Assembly (NCBI GenBank): GCA_001920415.1
Contig: MNJR01000126.1
Location: 21,757 to 85,756, forward strand
DNA length: 64,000 nt
Direction: 5' to 3'
Origin: Acidobacteria bacterium 13_1_20CM_3_53_8
GTDB taxonomy: Bacteria; Acidobacteriota; Blastocatellia; Pyrinomonadales; Pyrinomonadaceae
The stretch's first letter is position 1. Each line of letters starts with the position of its first letter. Under the pieces are notes generated by a model that saw only the letters and a program-made list of their open reading frames with translations, did not search any database and had not been told where the DNA came from. Shown here in pieces: positions 26,246-35,056 of the stretch. The position numbers were made by a program, and so were the translations under genes.

Positions 26246-27724
26246 TCAGATTCTCCTTCCTGTATTAATGATGTTGATATTGCGGAAGCGCGCAAAGGAG
26301 CAGCCATGCGAGACTGCGTTAATCTGACCGGGTTCGCCCTTGCCGTCGAAGTACGATCCGCCCAGGCGATAAAATTCTCTGGAACCTACGCCGTCGCACG
26401 CAGCCCAGAAATCCGGCGTGCGCGATTGATAAGCAACGTTGCGCAACAACCCTGTCTTCTTCCCGTTCTTAATCTCCCAGAAAACCTGTCCGCCGAACTG
26501 GAAGTTGTAGCGCTGCATGTCAATCGAAAACGATCCGTCGCCTTCTATGTAGACGCCATCTTTCACGTCGGCTATAAGATCGTCTGCGCTGATTCGCTCG
26601 CTGCCCGCCGCCGGTTGAAGACTAACATTAGGCATGCGCTGAAACGCAATATCGTGCCAGCTATCCGCATAGCAAGCGCCGTTTGAGCGGTTCAATCCTA
26701 TGACCCATGCGTTGTCGCGTATGGTCTGGTAACCGACCAGAATTCCTTCGCGTATGATGTCCCACTCCGTAGTCTTCACGCCGTCATCATCCCAACCGCA
26801 CGTGGCAAGGCCGCCCATCTGCGTCTTATCAGCTTTGATATTGATGAACTTTGAGCCGTATGGCTTGGCCTTGTTATTCAATCTTTCGCGCGTGGCGAAA
26901 GAAGTGCCCGCGTAATTCGCTTCATAACCGAGCACGCGATCAAGTTCCGTAGGATGACCAATGGATTCATGAATGGTGAGCCAAAGGTTTGTAGGATGAA
27001 GCACAAGGTCACGTCGTCCAGGCTCCACAGGCTTCGCCGTGTGCTTCTGAATCGCCTGCTCAGCCGCGCGAGGCGCTTCGCCCAGCAGGTCGTACTCTTC
27101 CACAACCTCGTAACCTTTGCCTGCGGGCGTGCCCAGACTCGTGCGCTGTTCAAAACGGCCTGTCTGCGGGTTAACACTAGTGACCGTGAAAGTAGGCCAG
27201 GAGCGAATCAACGTCTGCTCTATCTCTGATCCTTCGGTCGAGGCGAAATATTTTTCTTCTTTCGTGAAGAACATCAATGAGTTTACGAATATTGGCCCGG
27301 GCGCTCCCTTGACCTTCATTGCCTCCGCGTTCACTTTCAGAAGGTAGTCGGCCTTCTGCGAAAGCGAGACTGTGAAAGGGTCTTGCTTGACGGGCGTATC
27401 GTATCTGGCGCTCGGATAGCTCTCGACCGGGACAAGCTTGATGGGCGAGCGCTGAATTGTGCGCGTGGCTTTCGCCAGCGCCACCGCGCGCGCAGTCACG
27501 CGCTCGACCTCCGGCCTGTCCAGCGTGCTCGAAGCTGCAAAGCCCCACGCTCCGTTCACAAGAACGCGAACGCCGAACCCGTACGACTCCGTGTTCGTCA
27601 CGTTCTGTACGCGATTCTCGCGCGTGAAGACGAAATTGTTTAGGTGGCGGCTGATGCGTATGTCCGCGTAAGAGGCCCCCTGTTGCTTGGCTACGTTCAA
27701 GGCGACACTTGCCAAATCTCTCAT
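26246..27724 (-). CDS. tldD: TldD-type metallopeptidase
   Basis: U62-family protease subunit. The zinc site HESIGHPTELDR (HExxxH, about residues 250-255) and the C-terminal Cys segment SHGCSFARFRNINI are both present. There is no export signal (MRDLASVALNVAK). With the following TldE it should form a heterodimeric peptidase; substrate unknown. A TATAAT box at 27796-27801 on the minus strand lies 70 nt before the ATG, although no well-spaced -35 is evident. Confidence 0.9.
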   Translation of the reverse strand: MRDLASVALNVAKQQGASYADIRISRHLNNFVFTRENRVQNVTNTESYGFGVRVLVNGAWGFAASSTLDRPEVERVTARAVALAKATRTIQRSPIKLVPVESYPSARYDTPVKQDPFTVSLSQKADYLLKVNAEAMKVKGAPGPIFVNSLMFFTKEEKYFASTEGSEIEQTLIRSWPTFTVTSVNPQTGRFEQRTSLGTPAGKGYEVVEEYDLLGEAPRAAEQAIQKHTAKPVEPGRRDLVLHPTNLWLTIHESIGHPTELDRVLGYEANYAGTSFATRERLNNKAKPYGSKFINIKADKTQMGGLATCGWDDDGVKTTEWDIIREGILVGYQTIRDNAWVIGLNRSNGACYADSWHDIAFQRMPNVSLQPAAGSERISADDLIADVKDGVYIEGDGSFSIDMQRYNFQFGGQVFWEIKNGKKTGLLRNVAYQSRTPDFWAACDGVGSREFYRLGGSYFDGKGEPGQINAVSHGCSFARFRNINIINTGRRI

Positions 27725-27819
27725 TTGTGAATCTCCGCGTTCAGAATTTTAACGGATTTCAGACGGAAAACTGGGTCTAACCGGATGCAAAACGATTATA
27801 CGCGAAACACCCGAAATAG

Positions 27820-27849
27820 TTGCAAAGCCTAGAGAGGGGCTATGATAAT
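27820..27849 (+). promoter_or_regulatory. Possible promoter for the secreted-protein gene
   Basis: TTGCAA (27820-27825), an 18-nt spacer and GATAAT (27844-27849). It lies close to the opposite-strand TATAAT that probably serves tldD, so this is a divergent promoter region. Weak consensus match. Confidence 0.35.
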
Positions 27850-27966
27850 AACATATTTGGCGCGGAGAGGAACTAATGTTCGAATGTAGCTTGCGCGCAA
27901 ATGGCAAATGGGTTTATGAATATTGGCAGGGTAAAGTAAGTTTTGAGGTTTGTAAGGAGAGAAAAG

Positions 27967-28581
27967 ATGAGAGTCGTATTCGTCCTCCTACTTATCTCCT
28001 CGCTGGCTGTAAGCGCGTCGTCGCAAAATTCGTCTTCAACTCAAAATCCGCCTTCGGCTCAGGATTGTCCAGACGTGGCCGTTCGGGGCTATGAGTGGGG
28101 CGTGACGCACAGGAGCATCAGCGCGGAAGACCCTACGTTCAACGCCGATTCGGTCGGCAGACGGCCTAACACACAGGAACATCCTATAAACACTGTGGGC
28201 GACCCGGTCAACACTATGGGAATTCCCGTCAACACGTCTCCGGTTCGTCCTCAAGGTACTATTCCTGTCCAAAGAAGTCCCATACCGCTCGGCAACCCTG
28301 AAATAGTCGAGACCGTAGAAGTCCAGCGCGAGACCTATGTGCTGGTCAAAAACTCCGGCAACAAGATCATCAAGGCCATTGACTGGGATTACGTCTTCTT
28401 TTCCGACGAGGCTATGGAGCATGAGGTGAAGCGCCATAAATTTCGCACAAGAAAAAAGATCGCCCCCGGCGCGAGTAAATTCTTGAGCGAGTATGTAGAG
28501 AAGCGCGCGGCCTCGCGCTATCAGAGAGTCTTCATCAACCGCGTAGAGTTCGCAGACGGCTCTGTCTGGCTGAGGCAATAA
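27967..28581 (+). CDS. Secreted protein of unknown function
   Basis: ATG 27967 has SD AAGGAG 7 nt upstream; the TTG at 27943 of the longer frame is rejected. Residues 1-20 form a signal peptide (MRVVFVLLLISSLAVSASSQ), followed by a Ser/Gln/Asn linker. A region with repeated NT-V-P units (HPINTVGDPVNTMGIPVN) and then a beta domain follow (ETYVLVKNSGNKIIKAIDWDYVFF). No family recognised. The 3' end is free of hairpins, and 44 nt separate it from the next gene on the same strand. Confidence 0.75.
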   Translation: MRVVFVLLLISSLAVSASSQNSSSTQNPPSAQDCPDVAVRGYEWGVTHRSISAEDPTFNADSVGRRPNTQEHPINTVGDPVNTMGIPVNTSPVRPQGTIPVQRSPIPLGNPEIVETVEVQRETYVLVKNSGNKIIKAIDWDYVFFSDEAMEHEVKRHKFRTRKKIAPGASKFLSEYVEKRAASRYQRVFINRVEFADGSVWLRQ

Positions 28582-28625
28582 GAGGCGTACAGCCCGCTCT
28601 TCAAATTTTCCACGCTCCTTGGCCG

Positions 28626-29612
28626 ATGGAAATTCTCATTCTCACTAACAGAGAGATAGAAAAACTCCTGCCCATGTCGGAGTGCATAGGCGTCATGGAG
28701 GAGTGTCTGTTGGCCTTTGCGCGCGGGCGCATGCACCAACCTTTGCGAATGGTTGTGAGGCCGGAGACTGCCGCAGGGCTTATGGCTTTGATGCCCGCTT
28801 ATAAATCTGGCGAAGCTTCGGCGTACGGGCTAAAGACCATCTGCGTCTTCCCCGAAAATCCAGCTAAAGGAAAGGACGCGCACCAAGGGAGCGTCGCGCT
28901 CTTTGACGGCGAGACGGGCGAGATGCGTGCGATGATGAACGCTTCGGCCATCACGGCTATACGCACCGCAGCCGTTTCGGGCGTAGCAACGCGACTGCTC
29001 GCGCGCGAAGATGCCAGTGAGCTTGCAATCATAGGCGCTGGCGTGCAGGCGCGCACGCATCTGGCCGCGATGGCCTGTGTTCGTTCCTTGAAACGAGCAC
29101 GCGTCGCCAGTAGAACTTTCGAGCACGCGCAAGCTTTGGCCCAAGAAGTTCAGCCCGGCTACTCGTTTCCCATCACCGCCGTCGAAACAATCGAAGAAGC
29201 TCTACGCGGCGCTCAACTGATAGTGACAGCTACGAGCGCCCACGAACCCGTCTTGAAGAGAGAATGGGTTGCGCCCGGCGCGCACATTAACGCCATCGGC
29301 GCTTACTCGCCAGCCACGCGCGAGATTGATACGGCGACAATCGCTGCCTCGCTGCTCTTCGTTGACCGCCGCGAGTCCGCAATCAACGAAGCGGGCGATT
29401 ATCTTCTTGCGTTGCAAGAGGGAGCAATCAGCCCCGAACACATTCGCGCAGAAATTGGCGAGGTGCTTCTTGGAGAAAAGCCTGGCAGAACTTCTCCCGA
29501 TGAGATAACTCTGTTCAAGTCATTGGGGCTGGCCGTCGAAGACCTAGCGGCGGCGGAATACCTTTACCATCAGGCTAAGACGAAGGGCGCAGGAACGTGG
29601 GTCGAGTTCTGA
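28626..29612 (+). CDS. Ornithine cyclodeaminase / mu-crystallin family protein
   Basis: A Rossmann-fold enzyme of the OCD/mu-crystallin family: GEMRAMMNASAITAIRTAAVSG followed by the NAD-binding turn AIIGAGVQARTHL (about residues 135-147). Members include ornithine cyclodeaminase, alanine dehydrogenase and ketimine reductase, so the substrate cannot be told from sequence alone. No clear SD is visible. The TGA stop touches the first heptamer of the hairpin at 29612. Confidence 0.85.
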   Translation: MEILILTNREIEKLLPMSECIGVMEECLLAFARGRMHQPLRMVVRPETAAGLMALMPAYKSGEASAYGLKTICVFPENPAKGKDAHQGSVALFDGETGEMRAMMNASAITAIRTAAVSGVATRLLAREDASELAIIGAGVQARTHLAAMACVRSLKRARVASRTFEHAQALAQEVQPGYSFPITAVETIEEALRGAQLIVTATSAHEPVLKREWVAPGAHINAIGAYSPATREIDTATIAASLLFVDRRESAINEAGDYLLALQEGAISPEHIRAEIGEVLLGEKPGRTSPDEITLFKSLGLAVEDLAAAEYLYHQAKTKGAGTWVEF

Positions 29613-29757
29613 AGGCAAAAGGTAAAAGGAAAGGCAAAAGGTAAAAGTAAAAAGGCAAAAGGGATAAGGCGAAAAGCTTTTCAATTAAAATTTAAAAATG
29701 GTTTCAGCCTTACCTTTGCCTTTTTACTTTTACCTTTTGCCTTTCCTTTTGCCTTCT
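29612..29757. repeat. Heptamer hairpin, GGCAAAA/GGTAAAA family
   Basis: Left arm 29612-29669 and right arm 29708-29757. The loop holds CGAAAAGCTTTTCAATT and the core AATTAAAATTTAAAAATGG, shared with the copies at 20957 and 53631. The left arm begins at the stop codon of the preceding gene. Confidence 0.9.
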
Positions 29758-29839
29758 CTTGTGCTGGACAGTGCGCCGCCCAAAGTGTAAAAAATTAGTT
29801 TCACTTTTTATGGCCGATTCCGACAGAGGGGTTTTCATA

Positions 29840-30943
29840 ATGCTTCGAGCAGGTATAGTAGGTTTGCCGAACGTTGGCAAGTCCACACTTTTTAACGCGC
29901 TCACGTCGCAACAGGCGGCGCTTGCTGCCAACTATCCGTTCGCAACGATTGAGCCGAACGTTGGCGTAGTGCCCGTGCCGGACGAAAGACTGGAGCCGCT
30001 TGCTAAGCTGGTGAAGACGAGCGTGATTGTGCCCGCGACCGTAGAGTTTCTGGACATAGCCGGATTGGTTCGCGGCGCGTCGAAGGGCGAAGGACTCGGC
30101 AATCAGTTTTTAGCGAATATACGCGAGACGGACGCGATTGTTCAGGTCGTGCGGTGCTTCGAGAGCGAGGAGATTGTTCACGTTGAAGGCTCTGTTGATC
30201 CGCGCCGCGACATAGAGACGATTCAGATTGAGCTTGCGCTTGCTGACCTTGCTTCGGTCGAACGAAGAAGAGAGCGAGCGCAAAGAACGGCGAAGAGCGG
30301 CGACAAGGCAGCGCGCGCGGAGATAGTAGTTCTGGATAAGATTCAACCCGTGCTTGAAGAAGGAAAGCCTGCGCGTGCGGCTCTGTTGACGAATGAAGAG
30401 CGAGCTATTGTGCGCGGCTTTTTCCTGCTGACGATGAAGCCCACCATCTACGCTGCGAACGTTGACGAAGCGACGCTCGCGGAAGGCGCTGAAAATAGTC
30501 CGCACGTTCGCACGGTTCGTGAAATCGCTGAGAGCGAATCGGCAGAGTTCATAATCATCTGCGCGCAGTTGGAAGCGGAACTGGTAGAGCTTCCACCGGA
30601 CGAGCGCGTGGATTACTTGGAAGCTCTGGGCGTGCGTGGGAGCGGCGTTGATAATTTAATCAAGAGCGCGTATCGCCTGCTCGGACTTATGTCGTTTCTT
30701 ACCGCAGGCGAAAAAGAGGTTCGCGCGTGGGCTATCCCGCAAGGCACACGCGCGCCGCAGGCGGCAGGCGTCATTCACTCAGACATAGAGCGCGGCTTCA
30801 TACGCGCCGAAGTCATCTCTTACGACCAATTGATGCGCGCAGGCTCATACGCCGCTGCGCGCGAGCAAGGGCTGTTGAGGCTGGAAGGCAAAGAGTACGT
30901 TATGCAGGAAGGCGACGTTGTTCACTTCCGCTTTAACGTCTGA
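29840..30943 (+). CDS. ychF: Redox-regulated/ribosome-binding ATPase-GTPase YchF
   Basis: An Obg-HflX-superfamily P-loop protein: G1 GLPNVGKST (residues 8-16), switch ATIEPNVG, G3 DIAGLVRGASKGEGLG and the YchF-specific NVDE in place of NKxD (AANVDEATL), which predicts ATP preference. A C-terminal TGS domain (GEKEVRAWAIPQGTRAPQAAG) is present. Start ATG 29840 gives 367 residues, the usual length, with AGAGGGG 8 nt upstream; the longer frame enters the hairpin. Role in translation/stress response as known for the family. Confidence 0.95.
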   Translation: MLRAGIVGLPNVGKSTLFNALTSQQAALAANYPFATIEPNVGVVPVPDERLEPLAKLVKTSVIVPATVEFLDIAGLVRGASKGEGLGNQFLANIRETDAIVQVVRCFESEEIVHVEGSVDPRRDIETIQIELALADLASVERRRERAQRTAKSGDKAARAEIVVLDKIQPVLEEGKPARAALLTNEERAIVRGFFLLTMKPTIYAANVDEATLAEGAENSPHVRTVREIAESESAEFIIICAQLEAELVELPPDERVDYLEALGVRGSGVDNLIKSAYRLLGLMSFLTAGEKEVRAWAIPQGTRAPQAAGVIHSDIERGFIRAEVISYDQLMRAGSYAAAREQGLLRLEGKEYVMQEGDVVHFRFNV

Positions 30944-31065
30944 AGTGTAATCTTTTATTTTCACAGCTTATCGAACTTCAACTAAAACGCCCACGATTTC
31001 AGCAATTTTTTTCGTATTGCTCTGTCCTCAACTATCAGCGATAATCTCAAGCTAGCAGCAAATTT

Positions 31066-31097
31066 GTGCGTGAATCTGTAATAGCCAATTCACGCAC
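31066..31097. terminator. Possible terminator hairpin after ychF
   Basis: A perfect 10-bp stem (GTGCGTGAAT at 31066-31075 with 31088-31097) and a 12-nt loop, followed by a short pyrimidine tract. It is 120 nt past the ychF stop; function unproven. Confidence 0.35.
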
Positions 31098-31195
31098 TCG
31101 TTTCCTATTACCATAGACTAGCGCCGGGCGATGTTCGTGTCAGGTCAAAAGAGCGCAATCAAAAGCTATTTTGAAAATAGGAAAGGTCGGAAAAG

Positions 31196-31540
31196 ATGAC
31201 CGTAGAAGAAAGAGTTTTGAGATTAGAGAACGCTTTCGCCACGCTCGCAGAGATGGTGACTAAGGAACAGACACGCACTGACGTACTCCTACAACTCGTC
31301 AGCGACCATGATGAGCGCATGGTAACTCAACAGGATTGGATAAATCAGTTGGGCCACGCGCAAGCCGAATCCGAAGCGAAGATTGCTGCGTTGGCTGATT
31401 CCCATATAAGGCTGGAAGAAGCGCATACGAGACTGGAGGAAGCTCATGCGAGGTTGGAAGAGGCTCAGGCCAGAACGGAGGCGGCCATTACTCGGCTGAC
31501 CGAAAGACTTGACCGCCACTTCAATAACGGACAGGGCTGA
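31196..31540 (+). CDS. Small coiled-coil protein
   Basis: 114 residues, almost wholly helical, with heptad patterning and three tandem 7-residue units (RLEEAHT, RLEEAHA, RLEEAQA; about residues 74-94) encoded by near-identical 21-nt repeats. SD-like GAAAGG lies upstream, and a strong 18-bp hairpin follows the stop. No family recognised; an oligomeric scaffold role is only a guess. Confidence 0.65.
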   Translation: MTVEERVLRLENAFATLAEMVTKEQTRTDVLLQLVSDHDERMVTQQDWINQLGHAQAESEAKIAALADSHIRLEEAHTRLEEAHARLEEAQARTEAAITRLTERLDRHFNNGQG

Positions 31541-31561
31541 TTCTTTTGAAGAAAGAAAAGA

Positions 31562-31602
31562 CCGAGCGCGCTTCAGTCTCTAAAAGACTGAAGCGCGCTC
31601 GG
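31562..31602. terminator. Strong hairpin between convergent genes
   Basis: A perfect 18-bp stem, 31562-31579 with 31585-31602 (CCGAGCGCGCTTCAGTCT), and a 5-nt loop. It sits between the coiled-coil gene and the convergent small membrane protein. The plus side is followed by ATGCATTTT and the minus side by TCTTTTCTTTC, so bidirectional termination is likely. Confidence 0.7.
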
Positions 31603-31636
31603 ATGCATTTTGCTCTGGGGGAAAGTTGTTCGCTCT

Positions 31637-31852
31637 TTAGCGCAGCACGGCTCGGATGCCCACAAGAACGAGATAAACGACGGCCAGTACGACGGCAATC
31701 TTTATCAGAAGAATGGCGAGGCCTATGATTTTGAAGAGAACCGCCAGGGTGAATCCGGCTGCGGCCAGAACAAGCGGGATGCCAACGATCAATACGAACA
31801 GGCCTAGAAGGATAATGCCTACGATTCTCAATACGTCCTTTGCCTCTTTCAT
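31637..31852 (-). CDS. Small membrane protein with two predicted helices
   Basis: The 71-residue protein starts at ATG 31852 (MKEAKDVLRIVGII) with SD AGAGGTG 6 nt upstream; the longer ORF start at 31981 is rejected. Two hydrophobic helices (about residues 8-32 and 36-62) are joined by a short turn, leaving almost no soluble part. No family recognised. It is convergent with the coiled-coil gene across the 31562-31602 hairpin. Confidence 0.65.
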   Translation of the reverse strand: MKEAKDVLRIVGIILLGLFVLIVGIPLVLAAAGFTLAVLFKIIGLAILLIKIAVVLAVVYLVLVGIRAVLR

Positions 31853-32115
31853 TTTCTCACCTCTTAATCTGAACTTTTGAACGCGCCTCGGTAGCCCTTT
31901 GTTTTTCGGCACCGGCGCGTTGTTGTCTCGATATACGAAAAGATACTGCGCCGCGTTCCGTAGAAGATTTTCAACTTCCAAGCCGCTTGCAGCGTCACGC
32001 TTGCCTCGGCGTTTGTGCTAAGCTTTTATAAGAAATTTCTCCCGATTCGAGCAAGGCATTACCAACTCTCTTTTCAAACAAAGGGCGTTGGAATGTTTCT
32101 GGAAGATTATCACAG

Positions 32116-33423
32116 ATGGCGCGCCGAACGACAAAAACTCTTTTCGCCGAGGACGAGCCGGTTGAAGCCGTAAATGTGGCCGCGCCGCTCGCCGAACGCA
32201 TGCGACCGCGCCTCTTGGAAGAGTTCGTAGGCCAGGAGCACTTGGTCGGCGAAGGTCGTATCCTGCGCCGGTTGATTGAAGGCGCAGGCGCTCTGCCGTC
32301 GCTTATCTTGTGGGGCGCGCCGGGCACTGGCAAGACCACGCTTGCGCGTCTGCTCGCGGAAAAGAGCGGCGCGCATTTCGTTCCGCTCTCGGCAGTATTC
32401 TCCGGCGTCAAGGATGTTCGCGCGGCTATATCGGAAGCGCGTGAAGCCAGAAAACATGGCGAGCGCACAGTGCTTTTCATTGACGAGATTCACCGATTCA
32501 ACAAGGCACAGCAGGATGCGTTGCTGCCGGCAGTCGAAAGCGGCACGGTCACGCTCATTGGCGCGACCACCGAAAATCCTTCGTTCGAGGTCACGGGCGC
32601 GCTGCTTTCTCGCAGCCGCGTTCTAGTCTTAAATCCCCTCACGGAAGAATCAATCGAAGAGATTCTTCGGCGCGCGCTCGCAGACAGTGAGCGCGGACTT
32701 GCGCAGCTTCATCCAGATGTTTCGGACGAGATGATAAAGCGTCTGGCGCATTCAGCCGCAGGCGACGCGCGCGTAGGACTGGCGGCTCTTGAAGCTGCTG
32801 TTGAATCAACCGAACCGGACAAAGAAGGCGTTCGTCGCGTTACGCTTGAGACAATCGTAGAAGCATTGGGGCGCGCTCACTACGCTTACGATAAAGGAGG
32901 CGAGGAGCATTACAATCTAGCCTCCGCGCTCATCAAATCACTGCGCAATTCCGACGTGAACGCGGCGCTCTACTGGCTCGCGCGTCTGATTGAAGGCGGC
33001 GCTGATCCTGTTTTCATAGCCCGCCGCCTCTGCATACTCGCTTCTGAAGACATCGGTCTTGCAGACCCGCAGGCAATGGTGCAGGCTGCGGCTGCGGCAG
33101 AGATAACCCGGTTAATAGGATTGCCCGAAGCGCTCTATCCTCTCTCGCAAGCGACCATTTACTTGGCTCAAGCTCCGAAATCCAACGCAGTCAAGCGCGC
33201 ATACATGGCCGCAGCAGAAGATGCTGCCGAGACCGCGCGCGAGCCTGTGCCGCTGCACCTGCGCAACGCCGTCACGCCGCTCATGAAGCGCGTGGGCTAC
33301 GGCTCAGGCTATCGCTATGTGCACAGCGACTCGCGCGCGCGCGAAGAGATGGAGTGTCTGCCAGAGCGTTTGAGCGGCAGGATATATTATGATGAAGATG
33401 ATGAGGAAGTAGATAGTAGTTAG
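32116..33423 (+). CDS. rarA: Replication-associated recombination protein A (RarA/MgsA)
   Basis: An AAA+ ATPase acting at stalled replication forks, with a clamp-loader-like architecture. Walker A GAPGTGKTT (about residues 68-76), Walker B VLFIDEIHRF, sensor 1 GATTENPSF and the arginine finger region (LLSRSRVLVL) are all present, as is the C-terminal MgsA tetramerisation part (KSLRNSDVNAALYWLARLIEGG). Length (435) is normal. The C-terminal acidic residues and the TAG stop lie in the TAGTAGT array. Confidence 0.95.
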   Translation: MARRTTKTLFAEDEPVEAVNVAAPLAERMRPRLLEEFVGQEHLVGEGRILRRLIEGAGALPSLILWGAPGTGKTTLARLLAEKSGAHFVPLSAVFSGVKDVRAAISEAREARKHGERTVLFIDEIHRFNKAQQDALLPAVESGTVTLIGATTENPSFEVTGALLSRSRVLVLNPLTEESIEEILRRALADSERGLAQLHPDVSDEMIKRLAHSAAGDARVGLAALEAAVESTEPDKEGVRRVTLETIVEALGRAHYAYDKGGEEHYNLASALIKSLRNSDVNAALYWLARLIEGGADPVFIARRLCILASEDIGLADPQAMVQAAAAAEITRLIGLPEALYPLSQATIYLAQAPKSNAVKRAYMAAAEDAAETAREPVPLHLRNAVTPLMKRVGYGSGYRYVHSDSRAREEMECLPERLSGRIYYDEDDEEVDSS

Positions 33424-33533
33424 TAGTTAGTAGTTTTTCTAACTGTTCAGTCTTGAGAGATAAAATGCAATCTTGAAAGCTGCTCAATCTTTTATGCTGG
33501 CTACTAACTACTAACTACTAACTACTATCTACT
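33408..33533. repeat. Heptamer hairpin, TAGTAGT family
   Basis: Left arm 33408-33434 (AGTAGATAGTAGTTAGTAG...) pairs with 33501-33533. With a 7-nt period and TAG in the unit, stops occur in all three plus frames. It supplies the rarA stop codon. Confidence 0.9.
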
Positions 33534-33556
33534 CCATTCACGAGGTGACTTAAAGA

Positions 33557-34375
33557 GTGGCTGAAAGAAAATCGGAAAAAGAGTTGGCGTTCCTGCACGA
33601 GCTTTATGTGGCGACCGATTGGGGCGAGAGGTTCGCCGCGTTGATTGACGAGCATGTGGAGTTGCCGAAAGAGGGGCGCGTGCTCTATGTAGAGTCCGGT
33701 ACTGGCAGCCACGCGATGGCTATGCAGGAGCGGTTCGAGGATAAGGTGACGCTCGTTTGCGTGGATGAGAGCGAGGAGCGCCTTGAGCTTGCGCGCGTGA
33801 AGGCCATAGCGATGAATGCCGAGCCTGAGTTTCGCGCGGCGCAACCAGATAATTTGTGGCTCAGAGACGACCAATTTGATCTTGTCATTGGCAACGGCTC
33901 GCTCGTAGCTTATGACCGACTTGATAGGATGTTCTCCGAACTCGTTCGCGTCACCACGCCCGGCGGCACAGTCGCCTTCACGCTCCCGACCTCTTCCAGC
34001 TTCGGAGAATTTTTCTCAATCTACTGGGAGGCTTTGCGCAGCGCCGGGTTGGAAGAGCACGGCATTGACGTGGAAGAGTTGATTATGGAATTGCCGACTG
34101 TTTCGCAGGTCGAAGCGATGGCTGAGCAAGAAGGTTTAGAGAATGTCTCGTCTTGGACGAGCATTGAGGAGTTCGATTATGAATCTGGCGAAGAGTTTTT
34201 GAACTCGCCGTTGATTACAGATTTTCTGTTAAGAGAATGGCTAAGGGAATTGCCCGAAGCTGCGCAGGACAAAGTTTCGGCTGAAATTGCGCGCATCATT
34301 GACGAGGAGCGGCAGAATATGGATTTCGCTCTCTCGGTCAAAGCGACTCTGGTCGTAGGTCGTAAAGCGAACTAA
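33557..34375 (+). CDS. SAM-dependent methyltransferase-like protein
   Basis: A class I Rossmann methyltransferase fold is suggested by VLYVESGTGSHAMAM (motif I, about residues 42-56), VCVDESEERLELAR (motif II) and FDLVIGNGSLVAYDRL followed by LVRVTTPGGTVAFTLP. Motif I has ESGTGS instead of DxGxGxG, still compatible with SAM binding. The C-terminal 100 residues are acidic and unassigned. GTG start at 33557 with SD GAGGTG. Substrate unknown. Confidence 0.75.
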   Translation: MAERKSEKELAFLHELYVATDWGERFAALIDEHVELPKEGRVLYVESGTGSHAMAMQERFEDKVTLVCVDESEERLELARVKAIAMNAEPEFRAAQPDNLWLRDDQFDLVIGNGSLVAYDRLDRMFSELVRVTTPGGTVAFTLPTSSSFGEFFSIYWEALRSAGLEEHGIDVEELIMELPTVSQVEAMAEQEGLENVSSWTSIEEFDYESGEEFLNSPLITDFLLREWLRELPEAAQDKVSAEIARIIDEERQNMDFALSVKATLVVGRKAN

Positions 34376-34550
34376 TACCAGATTGCAAAACAAAATAAGG
34401 AAGAGCGGGGGCAAGCCCGCCTTCCCAACCTATGAGGTTATGGGAGTTGAGCGCTTTAAATTCCAAAGCTCAAGATTATTAATCTCACTGGTATGGAAGG
34501 CGGGCTTGCCCCAGCTCTTCCTTCCTTATTTTATTGTGCAATTCGGTATA
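34374..34550. mobile_element. MITE-like palindromic element
   Basis: Terminal parts ATACCAGATTGC (34375-34386) and GCAATTCGGTAT (34538-34549) are inverted. The long inner arms (GCAAGCCCGCCTTCC at 34411-34425 and its complement at 34495-34509, plus AATAAGGAAGAGC and its complement) pair too. It has no coding capacity, no heptamer period and no clear target-site duplication. It starts on the stop codon of the methyltransferase gene. Confidence 0.6.
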
Positions 34551-34560
34551 AGAAGAGAAA

Positions 34561-34646
34561 GGATAAAGAAGAGGGAAAAGGGGAATGACTAACTGTCTTC
34601 TCCTTTTTCCCTTTTACCCATTTCCCCTTTTCCCCTCTTCTTTATA
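34561..34646. repeat. Heptamer hairpin, GGGGAAA/GGGAAAA family
   Basis: Left arm 34562-34587 (GATAAAGAAGAGGGAAAAGG...) pairs with 34620-34646; a further inverse unit block lies at 34600-34620. Sister of the copies at 23710 (inside a gene) and 38581. Confidence 0.85.
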
Positions 34647-34654
34647 GAGACTCT

Positions 34655-35002
34655 TTAGCGGGGATTATCTGTAGGCCTGTCGGACACAACTCTTTCGCCT
34701 TCCAGCCTGTTTGTTTCAGCGGCGCGCACGCGTGTGGCGCGTCGTCTGGCTTCCTCGAACAACTGCTCGTCGTCAACATCCGCTAGCTGTGATTTTTGTC
34801 CTGAAACCTCTGTGCCACGACCCTTCTCCAGACGCGCTTCTTCATCAGCTTCCGAGATTCCTTCACGAAAGGCTCGCTTGCTCTGGCCCAAGGCTTTCGC
34901 AAGCTGTGGCAATTTGCTGCCGCCGAAAAGAAGAACGATCACGGCAAGAACGAAGATCCAAAGCATAGGGCTTTCGATCATCAATATTATCCAACTGTTC
35001 AT
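34655..35002 (-). CDS. Sec-independent translocase TatA/TatB-family protein
   Basis: One N-terminal membrane helix (about residues 8-26, ending LLFGGSKLPQLAK), then an amphipathic helix (ALGQSKRAFREGI) and an acidic, charged tail (about residues 50-115), the TatA/B plan. TatA forms the pore for folded proteins; the hemerythrin lipoprotein at 3610 is a plausible client in the genome. No tatC is in this window. TatA versus TatB is not resolved, but the FGG motif favours TatA. Confidence 0.85.
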   Translation of the reverse strand: MNSWIILMIESPMLWIFVLAVIVLLFGGSKLPQLAKALGQSKRAFREGISEADEEARLEKGRGTEVSGQKSQLADVDDEQLFEEARRRATRVRAAETNRLEGERVVSDRPTDNPR

Positions 35003-35056
35003 AACTAAAGCTCCTATAGGACGACCAATTCGGTCGTATAAATTATACGCTCGCCT

